Assembly: GCF_019649055.1 (NCBI RefSeq)
Contig: NW_026570338.1
Span: 1 to 64,000, forward strand
Origin: Paramacrobiotus metropolitanus
Lineage: Eukaryota; Tardigrada; Eutardigrada; Parachela; Macrobiotidae
DNA: 64,000 bases
Direction: 5' to 3'
Shown: piece after piece, positions 8,833-19,005 of the stretch
Layout: each line of letters starts with the position of its first letter
How positions within the stretch are numbered: position 1 is the stretch's first letter
Made by a program: the position numbers and the translations under genes
The notes under the pieces: model-generated
The model's input: only the letters and a program-made list of their open reading frames with translations
Databases searched by the model: none
What the model was told of the DNA's origin: nothing

Positions 8833-10068
8833 TCGAAACGTAACTTTGTCCCACCCGAACAGCAGCCGGAAGCCCATCAGGCGGAACCGGCGGCTGAAGT
8901 CCTAGCTGAACTGGCAGCCCAACCGGAACAAATGGACGTCGAAGTAGCCGACCAGATGGCGCAACTACCACAAGTAGAAGTGCCGATCCGAGAAGACCCT
9001 CGCTACGACCGCGCTCGACAACAAGGAATCGAGGTCGTCATGCTACATCCCACCGAACGGACAAACCACATTATGAACGTCATGAATTACGAGGAACGGA
9101 ATCGACCACAAGTTTGGCGCATGGTAGAAAACCTTCGTCAATTCCTCGTCCGATCTGGATACCAGACGTTACTGGAACAACATCAGTGGCAACCGGACTT
9201 CAACATGTCTGCGCACACAGCACAGAATGTTGAACATCCGTACACCAGATCGAATGCGTTACCGTCGATGACCGACCCGGTCTTGCTGAACGTACCACTT
9301 TATAGTCCGGACGGAACGCGTGCAAGCCAACTAGGAGCTCGGGAATACCCCCACGACGAGATGGAAAGTATTGCCCAGTTCGTCATCACGGACGCCCACC
9401 CAGCCTTTGTAATAACCGCGGCTCGGGCAGCACTGGACTTGACTCAGTACCTCCCAGAAGGGGAAGTTGACATGGCCCAGGACGGAGTCACCGCATTCCT
9501 GCGATTCATCTTCGCAGCTCGGCTCGGCAATTACTTTTGCCACTACACCCTGTACGGCCTATACCAGAACGAGATGATACCAGCGGCTGTGGAGACCCTC
9601 GTAGCCCAACTTGGCACACCAATGAGAAGTGTTATCCTCGCCGTCTGGATGCGCGACTTGCTGTACACCCACGAACGGTATGCGACAAAGTATGCCTTTC
9701 GTGAGGATCACATAGATCCCAGCGACGACGCGACCAGATTTATCAGCTGGTACCGACAAAAGAAGACTTTGCCCAGCGGATTCAACTCATCGCCCTACGA
9801 ACCTTGGATGGCGGACGACATAGCACCCGGCGCACGACCGTATGCGCTGCGGCTCCGCAAACAGGCGGCCAGGGAATCGAGGAAAGGCAGAGCGGATCGC
9901 CTCGGCCAAGAAACGGATGAGACTGACGAGATGTCTCAACGGAGTGGCCCGGCGACTTGTAAACCCAAGGATCCGACTATCCGGCCACATAACCGACCTG
10001 GCCCGGATGATGAAGATGAAGATGATTACTTCGGCGGCGACAAACCCGTCGAAGTCCCACTCAGTTAA
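8833..10068 (+). CDS. Continuation after in-frame TAG, globular protein of unknown family
   Basis: The frame is identical to that of the preceding entry and directly follows its TAG. The first ATG is at 8932. The central part (residues about 60-290 from that ATG) looks globular: aromatic-rich helices with FICHYTLYG-like hydrophobic stretches (NYFCHYTLYGLYQNEM), RSVILAVWMRDLLY and a WYRQKKTLPSGF motif. The C-terminus is acidic (DDEDEDDYFGGD). No family was recognised; it could be a capsid- or nucleoprotein-like product, but nothing in the sequence proves this. It is the last long frame of the GC-rich block; non-coding repeats follow. Confidence 0.5.
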   Translation, partial: SKRNFVPPEQQPEAHQAEPAAEVLAELAAQPEQMDVEVADQMAQLPQVEVPIREDPRYDRARQQGIEVVMLHPTERTNHIMNVMNYEERNRPQVWRMVENLRQFLVRSGYQTLLEQHQWQPDFNMSAHTAQNVEHPYTRSNALPSMTDPVLLNVPLYSPDGTRASQLGAREYPHDEMESIAQFVITDAHPAFVITAARAALDLTQYLPEGEVDMAQDGVTAFLRFIFAARLGNYFCHYTLYGLYQNEMIPAAVETLVAQLGTPMRSVILAVWMRDLLYTHERYATKYAFREDHIDPSDDATRFISWYRQKKTLPSGFNSSPYEPWMADDIAPGARPYALRLRKQAARESRKGRADRLGQETDETDEMSQRSGPATCKPKDPTIRPHNRPGPDDEDEDDYFGGDKPVEVPLS

Positions 10069-13000
10069 GATCGAGTTCCCACATTGGAACTCGATCCCCC
10101 ACTCGGAACAAACCGAGGGGACTTAACGCCGAGAAACGGCACGGTCGAGAACCGACCTGACTGAGAACCAGTCTAACGGACAAATGGCACCGTCGAGAAA
10201 CGACCCCGGAATGGACATTTTTCTTCAGTTTTCTCTCCCCCAGAAACCGATCAAACCATGTATACAGCGGAAGTCAACGATGACTTTGCCAGAATGCTGA
10301 CTACACAAGTCAGCCGGATTCTTCGGTTTTGACCCGGACATGGATGGTTAGACCTGACAAACCGGTTTTTCCACCGTTCCGGTACGTCTCCCGAGGAATC
10401 CCCTGGACAGAACTGAGCAAACCGACCTCAGTTCCCCAGCATGGCATGAACAGATCGTGAACCACATCTGCTAACATAGCAGATCGACAACCACGTTCTG
10501 CGACCATCGGAGCCAACAGAAGCCCCAATCCGCGTTACATGGAGCCGACCGATAGTTACATGGTACAGATCACACCATTAACCACGACCGGCTATGAAGA
10601 TTACTCCGGCCAACCGACTCCGGAGCATAGACCGAGAGGATTACGCTAACGTGGCGCTGAATACGTCGCTGCGTGTTCACCGCCATGTTTGCCGAGCACC
10701 CGTGGCCAACTTCGGAACCGGGTAGCCGAGCAGCTTTCACCAGTGTAAACAACGGATATCCCTCGGCCGAGTTGCCAACAGCGCAAGAAAACTCGGATTT
10801 GACTATATGTACTTGAGCCGACCACAAAGGTCAACTTTGTACTTCATCCATAACTTGGAGACATAACGGATATCGTGGCACTAACCGACCACAAAGGTCG
10901 GTTGTGTAAGCCGATCACAGAGACCGGTTTTGGGAAACTCGGAACGAATTGTTCAGAGAGTTGAAGTCGGAATCGCAACGATGCAGATCGCCGGACCACG
11001 ACTCGCTACCTCAGCCGATCACACAGATCGACTAAGTATATGGTAGCCGACTAATGAGAAATCGACATTATGGCCGACCACACAGGTCGACCATAACGGC
11101 CAACAGAAGTCGACCATGAAGAATGGACGGAAGCTAGCACTAGCCACGTGGTAACTTAACCGGATTCTCCGTTTGAACCCAGATCTACAGGAACTCAACT
11201 AGGAACCTGTACCCGGAGTCCAACCGCAGTCTCCCCCGGACGATATCGGGTAAACCAGCCGATTCACCGGTGACCACGACTACGCGCGTCTCGAACGTGC
11301 TGCCATTACCTGAAGAGGAACAGCGACGGTGATTTGGCCACCACACCAACGACTCCGCCGCGACCTGCTTCCCCATGTCTTCAATGGAACATCCTAGGCA
11401 GACCGAGTTAGAATACTCGGCCGGCACCCTTTCAACAAACCCCCGATGACGATGACCGCCTGCCCGCAACAGTACCGGCCAGTTGGCCAGCGTCACCGGC
11501 AAAGAAAAATCCTCCGTGGACGTGAGTTGTCTACCCCAACAGAAGCGGCTAGGCGTCTCAGGTTCGCGACAAAACAAAACGGAAGAACCGGATCTGATGA
11601 CCTCAGGGACTTGCATGTGCATGAAGTTTCAAACCAAAGAGCTCGACAACCGGGGCCACAAAGACCCTTCGTGTTGTAGGCGAGCACATTTGCATGATGA
11701 AGCGCCAGTCACTCGGCCAACAGACGCCAAGGAAACTTTTACCTCGCAGGACTCGGCGACCCAGAGGCAAGTCACTCGGATAAACCAGCCAACAGTAGCT
11801 TGGATCCGACCCAGAGTTCATGTCAGCAACCACAGAAGGAACGGAGTTGGGCTGCCGAACATCCTTCTGCCAGTCAAAACTGACCGAAGGATGTCCGAAC
11901 AACGGAGACCCGGTCAACTGTAGCCGTAGGCACAGAACTTGTAAGTCGGAAATCGACCTCCCAGCCGAAGAACTTTATCTCTCCGACGGACGAACACACA
12001 GTCCATCCGTTTCGAAGAAGTCGGAAATCAGCCGACCTTGGGATTCCGACATGGATAACCGATCTCGAACGGAAGTCGGAAGTCATCAGATGGAGGTCGG
12101 AAGTATACGACAACAGGTCGGAAAATACACCGGAAGTAGAAAATCGACCTCTTAGCCGAAGAATTTTGCTTTTTCGACGGACGAACACACAGTTCATCCG
12201 ACCCGAAGAAGTCGGAAATTAGCCGACCTCAAATGAAGGTCGGAAGTGACCGAACAGAAGTCGGAAGGACGCGACAACAAGTCGGCAAAGGCATTTGGAA
12301 GTCGAGAACCGACCTCCTGACGGAAAAACTTATCCTTCGGACGGATGAGCACACAGTTCATCCGACCTTCCGAAGCCGACCATAACCGACCACAAGTCGG
12401 AAGTCGGAAACCCAGTCAACATGACCGAAGACGATTGATCACAGTTTGCGGTGGATGAATTCGACCTGAAGGCACTTGTTTAGCCCCACATGGGCATGTT
12501 ATTGCAGGTTAACCCTAGTCGACCACCGACGGATAGGATGACCGACCTCAACAGAAGGTCGGATAACGACGGGATATACCGGATGGAAGTCGACTGGACA
12601 CTTCCATCGAACAAACCCACGATTTCCGATCGGACCTTCGAGCCAGTTCGACTCGGATTACTTCAAACCAGGCTCGTGGTAGCAGATTAAACGGTTGTAA
12701 CCGACCACTTTTAAACGGAACTGCTGTACATGACGACCACAAAGGCCGCATGACTTACATACAGCTTTTTCCGACCTGAACTTTAAGAATTCGGAACATA
12801 GCCGAATTCCTTTTAGCCGCCGATCGACTTATCGGTAGGCCGACCTTGGTCAAACCGACCTCGGTCCTATTCCCCATTTAGAGAGGATGCCTCGGCATTT
12901 GCATCTGCAACAGTGCCTCTCCATCCCGAACGGACGGATACGAGTCGGAAGTAAGTGTTTAACCGTGCTTACCCGACCTCGGAGAATGTAACCGGTTACG

Positions 13001-13200
13001 ACGGGTAACCCGGGAACCGATGCCCCGGACCCAACCTGACCGGATGAAAGTGGACAGGAGACCCCGTGGACGTCATCCTAGTCGGAATAGGACCCCCGGA
13101 CAAATTTTTACATTTTTTTTTTAGCATTTTTTCCTAACAAACGGAATTGTATTTTTCTAGTACGATCTCTTTGACAGATCTGTCTTGTAACCCCTTTTGC
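10069..13200. repeat. Non-coding tail of GC-rich block with dispersed small hairpins
   Basis: No long open frame on either strand fits the codon style of the upstream genes. The stretch is dense in CCGAC/GTCGG words and contains many short inverted repeats with a loop beginning ACA. Examples: ACCGACC-acaaa-GGTCGGT near 10884-10902, CCGATC-acaca-GATCG near 11014, CGACC-acaca-GGTCG near 11074, and CCC-acat-GGG near 12484. Related hairpins also occur inside the upstream coding frames (CGACC-acaca-GGTCG near 809). Composition changes abruptly to AT-rich sequence at about 13.1 kb. It looks like the 3' non-coding end of the element. Confidence 0.6.
11935..12400 (+). repeat. Degenerate tandem repeat, three copies of about 165-200 bp
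   Basis: Three successive copies share the order GTCGGAAATCGACCTC, AGCCGAAGAA-TTT, a GACGGACGAACACACAGT box, TTCATCCGACC and GAAGTCGGAAAT. The shared GACGGA(C/T)GA(A/G)CACACAGT boxes start near 11986, 12176 and 12339. Copies differ by substitutions and small gaps, so this is an old repeat. It is not coding in any consistent frame. Confidence 0.65.
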
Positions 13201-13384
13201 TCACTGGAATTGTGATTAAACTTTAATTACTTTCTTTCGCGCTGCATAAACTTCCATTACATTTTTCTTTTTACATTGTTCTCCGCTGCCAACAGACGCA
13301 AGAAGCCAGCCAACAGAAGCATCACCGGTCCAACGAAACGCCCGAGCGGCTTCCGGATTTCTCGGCCGTGAGTGGTTTCCACTC

Positions 13385-13990
13385 ATGGGTTCGGAAGTGA
13401 AGAAGGGACGGTCGACCAGACACCGGACTCCCACTGCCAGAGGACGCGTACCGGCGACCCCACATTGGGTCCGACCGGAGAGTTGTGCGGTACTGGTGCG
13501 GTACCGAGTCGGAGCATCCTTCGCGGGAGCTCGGATTCCCGCCCAGAGGCATGTCAGAGGCGTACGACTGCGCCTGGTGCGTACGGTCCACACAGGACGT
13601 ACTTGCACCATTGCTTGCCGTTACCACCTCTCTCGCTGTACATACGTGTGCTGCTGCACTGCACTCATCCGCTGAAGCGGATATACGCAGCGCATACACT
13701 GAGCCACACTTGCTCTCTCGTTCCTCTCTCGCAGTATGACTCAGCGTTCATACGCTCGCGTTGGATAGAGTCCAGTCTGCGCATCATCACACAGCTGATG
13801 GCACACAGCACGTGCTGGCCGGCAGTTGCTTTTTTCACGCCTTGACGGACGCTCAAGAGCTTTTTCTAGCACACACTTGCTTGGCCATCACGGCTATGTT
13901 CTTGCTTTCCTGCTATTACGCAGCATTGTTCCCCCTTTATTTTGTACAATAAAGCATCACTCGTGATCTCCTCGTGCACATCTGTTACAG
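13385..13990 (+). promoter_or_regulatory. Possible 3' LTR-like end or promoter region with polyA signal
   Basis: A purine-rich tract (GAAGTGAAGAAGGGACGG) at 13396-13413 is followed by about 560 bp of mixed composition. This contains AATAAA at 13948-13953 and a sequence ending TGTTACA near 13988, just before the next gene. The arrangement resembles polypurine tract plus LTR with R-region polyA signal at the end of an LTR element. The partner LTR would lie outside the window. It could equally be a simple terminator plus the promoter of the gene starting at 14063. Confidence 0.2.
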
Positions 13991-14062
13991 GCTGTTTATC
14001 TGTTTCAACTTGCTCCTCAAATGAAACATTTAAAATCTTCGTCCCCTCACAAGCATTTCACC

Positions 14063-15438
14063 ATGTCCAAAGTGCTTCTAATCGCAGTACTGGTCAACAT
14101 TTCGCCCGCTGTTTTATCGACTAATCGGACCAATGATCAACTGTACAAACCGGTGAGTAAACACACTTATTAAGCAGTATACTGATGGTGATGAGACACA
14201 GTATACTGACACAGTATACTGATGGTGATGAGACTTGTTAGTTGTGGTACGTGTGTAATGTAAATGGCAGATATCTATCTACATAATTATAATGATGCGA
14301 GGTATCCATATAAACTGTGAAATATTAACTGTTCTCCTCTGTAATCATCTTAAATCGTGAGAGGAGTAGATTTGTCATTGTTGTAGACGTAGTGTAGGTA
14401 ATGGTAATCGTTCATAACGCTACCTTCGCGCTAAATACATATAGGGGGAAAAATGTGTCTAGCCGAACCAATCCCCTATACTGCTGCCGTCAGCCGGCTG
14501 GATTTTTACGTTGTGGCTAAACATGGAGCTTATGTACCGCGCCTGATTTAGCCGCATGTACTGCCGTAACGTCACACTCCAGCCGGATGACGGCAGCAGT
14601 GCCGTGAATTGGTTCGACTGACATGGTTTTTCCCCTTATATTACCTCTACCTTTACGATAGAAATCACAGGATAATTTTGTACCGCAGACCGATGGATCC
14701 CGTCACTAGTAGTAAAAGTTTATTATATGTATTTCAAATTTATTATGCATCTTTAGTACCGCTTACTTTGTTTTTCTTGACAGAATTTAATTTTTATAGT
14801 TGACACGGACAACCAAAATACTGCCGCAACTAGGGATCGACTATTCTGTCGACAGTAATGCAGATTACGAAGATGAAGGCAAGGTTAAGAATTTGAGTTT
14901 TGTTACCTATTCTTTTTCATATAGTTTGGAAGTGATTTTAAAAGGCAGTTAGATCATACTGCGTAGTTTGAACTGTATTTGCTAAAAATTCGTGTTCGAA
15001 ATCCCGGTTTCTGTGTACCATAAACAAAAGAACTAAATACAAGACGGAGCTGCAGAATATTCCAATGAATCCAATCGACCATTAATTTTGTCATCTAAAG
15101 ACTAAAAGTGTGCCGGTACTTTGCGCTGAATTCAGTTTATGAGCGATCTTCATGCGTAAGTGCGTTTATGCGCATAATTTATAGAGAAAATCGGTTCATA
15201 ATAAGCCTCTTGGTCCACTTAAATGCATTCCAAAGTTCTGGGATTTTTCTTACAGCCATTTTTCCTCAGCCGGAAGTTACGTGCACAAACGGTTGTGCCT
15301 AAGTATACAAATCTTCTGGTTACTGAATATCATAAAGAAATGCAAAAAAGCGCTTGGGAGGGCGCAAAAGCGAAAGCTTTCGTGCATGTATACGAATTAG
15401 TGCCATGTACCGGGTCACTCTTCTTAATCGCAAGTTGA
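14063..15438 (+). CDS. Small predicted secreted protein, three exons
   Basis: Exon 1 (14063-14152) starts with an ATG and a hydrophobic signal-peptide-like run (MSKVLLIAVLVNISPAVLS) and ends at donor CCG|GTGAGT. Exon 2 (14800-14883) follows a TTTTTATAG acceptor and encodes an acidic stretch. Exon 3 (15256-15438) follows TTTTTCTTACAG and runs to TGA. All junctions are phase 0, giving about 118 residues. A MITE copy sits in intron 1. No domain was recognised; the mature protein is short and without a cysteine framework. Exons 2 and 3 are inferred from splice signals and open frame only, so exon 1 is the firmest part. Confidence 0.45.
14442..14637. mobile_element. MITE-like inverted-repeat element, copy 1
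   Basis: Ends GGGGGAAAAA and TTTTTCCCC are inverted, followed inward by a second inverted pair (CTGCTGCCGTCA…TGACGGCAGCAG). The interior contains GTTGTGGCTAAACATGG and GCCGTAACGTCACACTCC. A second copy with the same ends and interior lies at 42159-42350. Flanks are TATA-like on both sides, suggesting a TA-type target duplication. It is non-coding and lies in the first intron of the small secreted gene. Confidence 0.75.
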
Positions 15439-15689
15439 ACTCTGTGCTCAGATTACTCCAGATTTTGTCGTAGATATGCCAGGTTGCGGTGATAATTCAA
15501 CCGGGGGCTTTTGTCTATCCTTTGCCGGAGTTTCCCGACACTACCTTCACCAAGCAGCAGTGTGAGTGGCAGTTTTCAGCACACTGCAACGACTCCTGGG
15601 TCCACTTTAATCATAACTGAAGAAATGATCGTCCGTTTTACACCGTACGCTGTCCAAGCACCGCGGCAACATCCGAAGAGCTCTCGTTC

Positions 15690-16238
15690 ATGTTTAACCG
15701 TCTGTCGCAGCCACCAGTTCGTTATACTGCTGTCGCGGTTTGCGATTCGCTTCACATCACTTCCTCCATGTTTCATCCCATCCGCACCCAGATCCTGGTG
15801 TTCTTCCTCACCTTTGCTCAGACCGAGCGCACGACCGGAAAACTGCGAGGGGCGGCTTTGACCAACCTCCTGGGTTTTACCGTCATCGGCTCCCGCGTAC
15901 AGCTAATAATTAAGAGAAACGACTTTACGACGTCGCCAAAACTGCGGCAGATCTACTTCTGTGACTGCTCTTTCCAGTCCATCGACGCTGATAGCTTCTT
16001 CTGTCTGGTTGATTTACGCATTCTGGCGTTGGATGTCGGTGCAACGGCGGCTGATGCTGCCCGCCTCCAGACTGACCCGGTTTTTGCCGGTTTCCGAGAT
16101 TGGTTCTCCACGCGCACTTACTTGCGGCAGCCTCGCGAACCCGGGAGCGTCTATATAATTGGACCTTACTTGCACAACTGGGCATTTCCCGTACCAGAAG
16201 CCAATGGCCTTGATCTACTCTCCTTCCAGTGCGAATAA
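15690..16238 (+). CDS. Leucine-rich-repeat-like protein
   Basis: An ATG-started frame of 182 codons. It has a Cys-containing N-terminal part, then leucine-rich units with IGSRVQLIIKRNDF and LRQIYFCDCSFQSIDADSF, which resemble LRR strands and an LRR-type asparagine ladder. The C-terminus has a Phe/Trp-rich cap with paired cysteines. Frame 3 upstream (from about 15490) also has cysteine-rich coding-like sequence but contains a TGA near 15617, so the true N-terminus may be broken or lie in another exon. A clearly decayed relative sits at 24930-25175, showing this is a duplicated family. Probably secreted or extracellular; ligand unknown. Confidence 0.5.
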   Translation: MFNRLSQPPVRYTAVAVCDSLHITSSMFHPIRTQILVFFLTFAQTERTTGKLRGAALTNLLGFTVIGSRVQLIIKRNDFTTSPKLRQIYFCDCSFQSIDADSFFCLVDLRILALDVGATAADAARLQTDPVFAGFRDWFSTRTYLRQPREPGSVYIIGPYLHNWAFPVPEANGLDLLSFQCE

Positions 16239-16534
16239 CGGAGAACTTCGACAAGTCAATATCTGATTGTCATTCTGACTGTTTAAAAATATTTAATTAC
16301 TTTGTGTGCTAAATCATGTCGTTTTAATGTCTTGCATGCTCCCCACATCATTAAAAGCCAGAAAAGCTGATTCTGAAACGATAGATAATACCTAAATTTT
16401 TGACACAACACAACCGGTATTTCGTTTCTGTATTTGACCAAAATAATTTTTATCGCAGCTTATACGTACGTACAGCAGTTTCAAGCGACCAGCTTTTCTT
16501 ATGCGCACAATGCAACGGAATAAAATTGGTTTGA

Positions 16535-18810
16535 TTACTGCTGACGATCCAAGGAAGCGCCATTCATCATCATAGTTTCCAAAAGCGTCAAATAATTCGC
16601 ATTAAAGTGATTGTACGCGTCGTCCAAAAGAAGGTATGTCTCGGCGGAATCATGGTCAACCACAACTCGCAGAGCATGGGTTAGTTGAGTAAAATTGGTA
16701 CGGTCATCCGGTGAGAATTCCCAGCATCGCGACATCAAACTGTATCTGCCAGAGAACGTGTGATTAATGGCTACTGCATGGGCATGCTTGATCGGTTTTC
16801 CCACCATAAACCTTTTCGAACTCGGAGTGTGCTTTGTACAGCAAGGTTAAAATCTCAAAACAAACGGCACTTACATGGAAATAGGACAGAACGTCGGCCG
16901 CTCCAAACGTAATCCGTTTTTCAGGGACATCACAAATTCGGAGATGGGCTGGCGCATAATGTCGCTCCCACCATATGGAAGTTTACCCAGACTGAACGTT
17001 TCCCACATCACCACACCAAATGACCATACATCCGATTTGTGGGAAAATATCCTGTGAGTGATGGCTTCGGGCGGCATCCAACGCACTGGTAACGCCTCCT
17101 GTGGTTGAAATTTCTGTGTCATTCCTTGATTTCCGAGCACACTACTGAACGCTATCGCTCGACTTATACATGGAGTACTAGCAGTGAAATAAATTTACTG
17201 TCCGTTTATACGGTTTTGAAGACTTGTAATGATTGATTCTAACGAAGTTTTAGACGTAAACATCGTACTTTGTGATGTAGCAGCCCAATAAAAGACCGGC
17301 AAATTTGCTGGCCTTTGGATCAAACGGAACGTCTCTGGTACCGGCTTGTGCCATTCCGAAATCAGCAATTTTTACCACGTTTCGATCACAAATCAGGATA
17401 TTACGGGCTGCGAGATCCTTGTGGATGATGGATTTTGTGCCGAGATACTCCATACCGCGGCTAATTTGGTATACACAACTGAGCAGAGATTTTGAGGATA
17501 GACACGGTGGATAGAGTCCATGCTCCTCCGGATCGCCAGCATGCAGCAGTCGCTCGATGCGTTCGGCTTTGGCCTCGTTGTATGGCAGGATGTCTCCGTT
17601 CTCATCAGTGTGATTGTAGAAATGCTCCGGGTTGTACAACTGCAGATAGCTCAGTAAAGATCCATACTGTGCGTACTCCAGCAACAACGCCACTTCACCT
17701 TTTTAAAGCGGAGCACTGAAGTGCTGTGTGAGTACCAATAAGTGCACTTCGCTTTTTCTCATATTCCGGTCACTTTAACTATACAGTTTCATATTCCGGT
17801 CACCAGGTAGAAAAATGACCTAACAGAACAAAATTCACAGAAATTGTTAGTTTTCATAAAAACGACCTCTCATTAAATTTGAACCGTACACATGGCAAAA
17901 TAAAAAGTAAGTTATGCGATCAGCAGCTATTCATGTAGTGCTCAACATGTGCCGTCGTACCAGTGACCGGAATTTGAAACCATTCACTCAAGGTGACCGG
18001 AATATGAGAAACAGCGAAGTTCAAGACGAACAGGATTATTGCTGTATTACCTTTTGTTACAACTCCCAATAAATTCACAATGTTCAAATCGCGACCGGTG
18101 TGCGTCATGATTTTTAACTCCTGGATTAGTTGACGAACTTGACCGTTGTCATGTTTTCTTCTCGCTCTTTTAATAGCAACATCCACTTTACTGGGATTGC
18201 CGTAAACGCCGTCGACGGTGCCTTTCCATACTATACCGGTCGCTCCTTTGCCAAGAAGCGTATTTGCTGTAAAGACTCATTCTTACCTCCAGATAATGCA
18301 TTGTAGCCTCCCGCACACCTTGAACCACAAAGGGTAACCAGCAAACAGGCAGCGTGTATGCCCGTGCATTTTACACGCACCGCAACGCGTACCGATTTCC
18401 CGCCCAGAAACTCTGTGATTCTTGGTGTGTGAGCAGTTACAGTATTTGCTGTAACTGGCTGTTACAATGTTAAGGCGGTTTTTCTTGATTCTTACAGATA
18501 GTCAATTTGGCCAGAGGAATCTCCAGGAGCTTAACATGGCCATGCAGCGTCGGATCATTCAGAATGAAATCAGCGTGAACGGAGGACAAATCATATAGTG
18601 GCAAAGATTTTACCAGCGAATGCGGACGCCAGCGAGCCTTGCGTATAGTCCTCTGTCCCAGATGCTGCTTCTCGTGACGCAACCAGCATAGTGCCGCTAA
18701 TGCGATCATGGCATTAATCGGAATCAGAGTTCCCAAAGTAGCCGGCAACGCGATTTTGATGCCGGTAGTATCCAAGAGCAAAGACGAGGTTGCATTAAGA
18801 CTGTCGACAC
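16535..18810 (-). CDS. Receptor tyrosine kinase, transmembrane and kinase exons
   Basis: Five minus-strand exons with matching phases: 18810-18496 (TM helix around residues GTLIPINAMIALAALCWL, then basic juxtamembrane), 18266-18051, 17698-17297, 17151-16875 and 16745-16535 ending in TAA. Catalytic motifs are intact: glycine loop GKGATGIVWKG, VAIK lysine, HKDLAARN catalytic loop, DFG, PPE, DVWSFGVVMWE, and the C-lobe pair CPIS|IYSLMSRCW across the last splice. HKDLAARN and LPVRW mark it as tyrosine-type. A kinase insert of about 45 residues lies after LLSYLQ. The activation segment has no tyrosine, unlike the paired tyrosines usual in this group. The exon 8 donor (GTCTTT at 17296, or GTACCA at 17341) and the exon 9 acceptor are the least certain. 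The upstream exons are in the next entry. Confidence 0.9.
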
Positions 18811-19005
18811 CTAAAACAATACTCGTACGGATTTATATAGTTTTAGCTTTTGTCGATAACTTTAAACTTATGTCAAAAAATATATGAAGTTATTGCTATA
18901 CCTAAATATGGTAGTACCGAATCTGTCTGATATGAGGTCTTGTTACAGTTCGCCATTTGCACAAAACAAAGTAAGGCTTATGTTTCCAAGTACACCTTGG
19001 CTCAC

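Noticed and set aside
13372-13845. Overlapping plus-strand frames of 80-157 codons
   Set aside because: Three frames are open at once with no conserved motif; the region looks regulatory or terminal rather than coding.
18246-18290. A 20-nt intron just upstream of the kinase glycine loop
   Set aside because: GTAAGAATGAGTCTTTACAG looks like a tiny intron, but the donor at 18495 with this acceptor gives a normal 229-nt intron and the correct phase.
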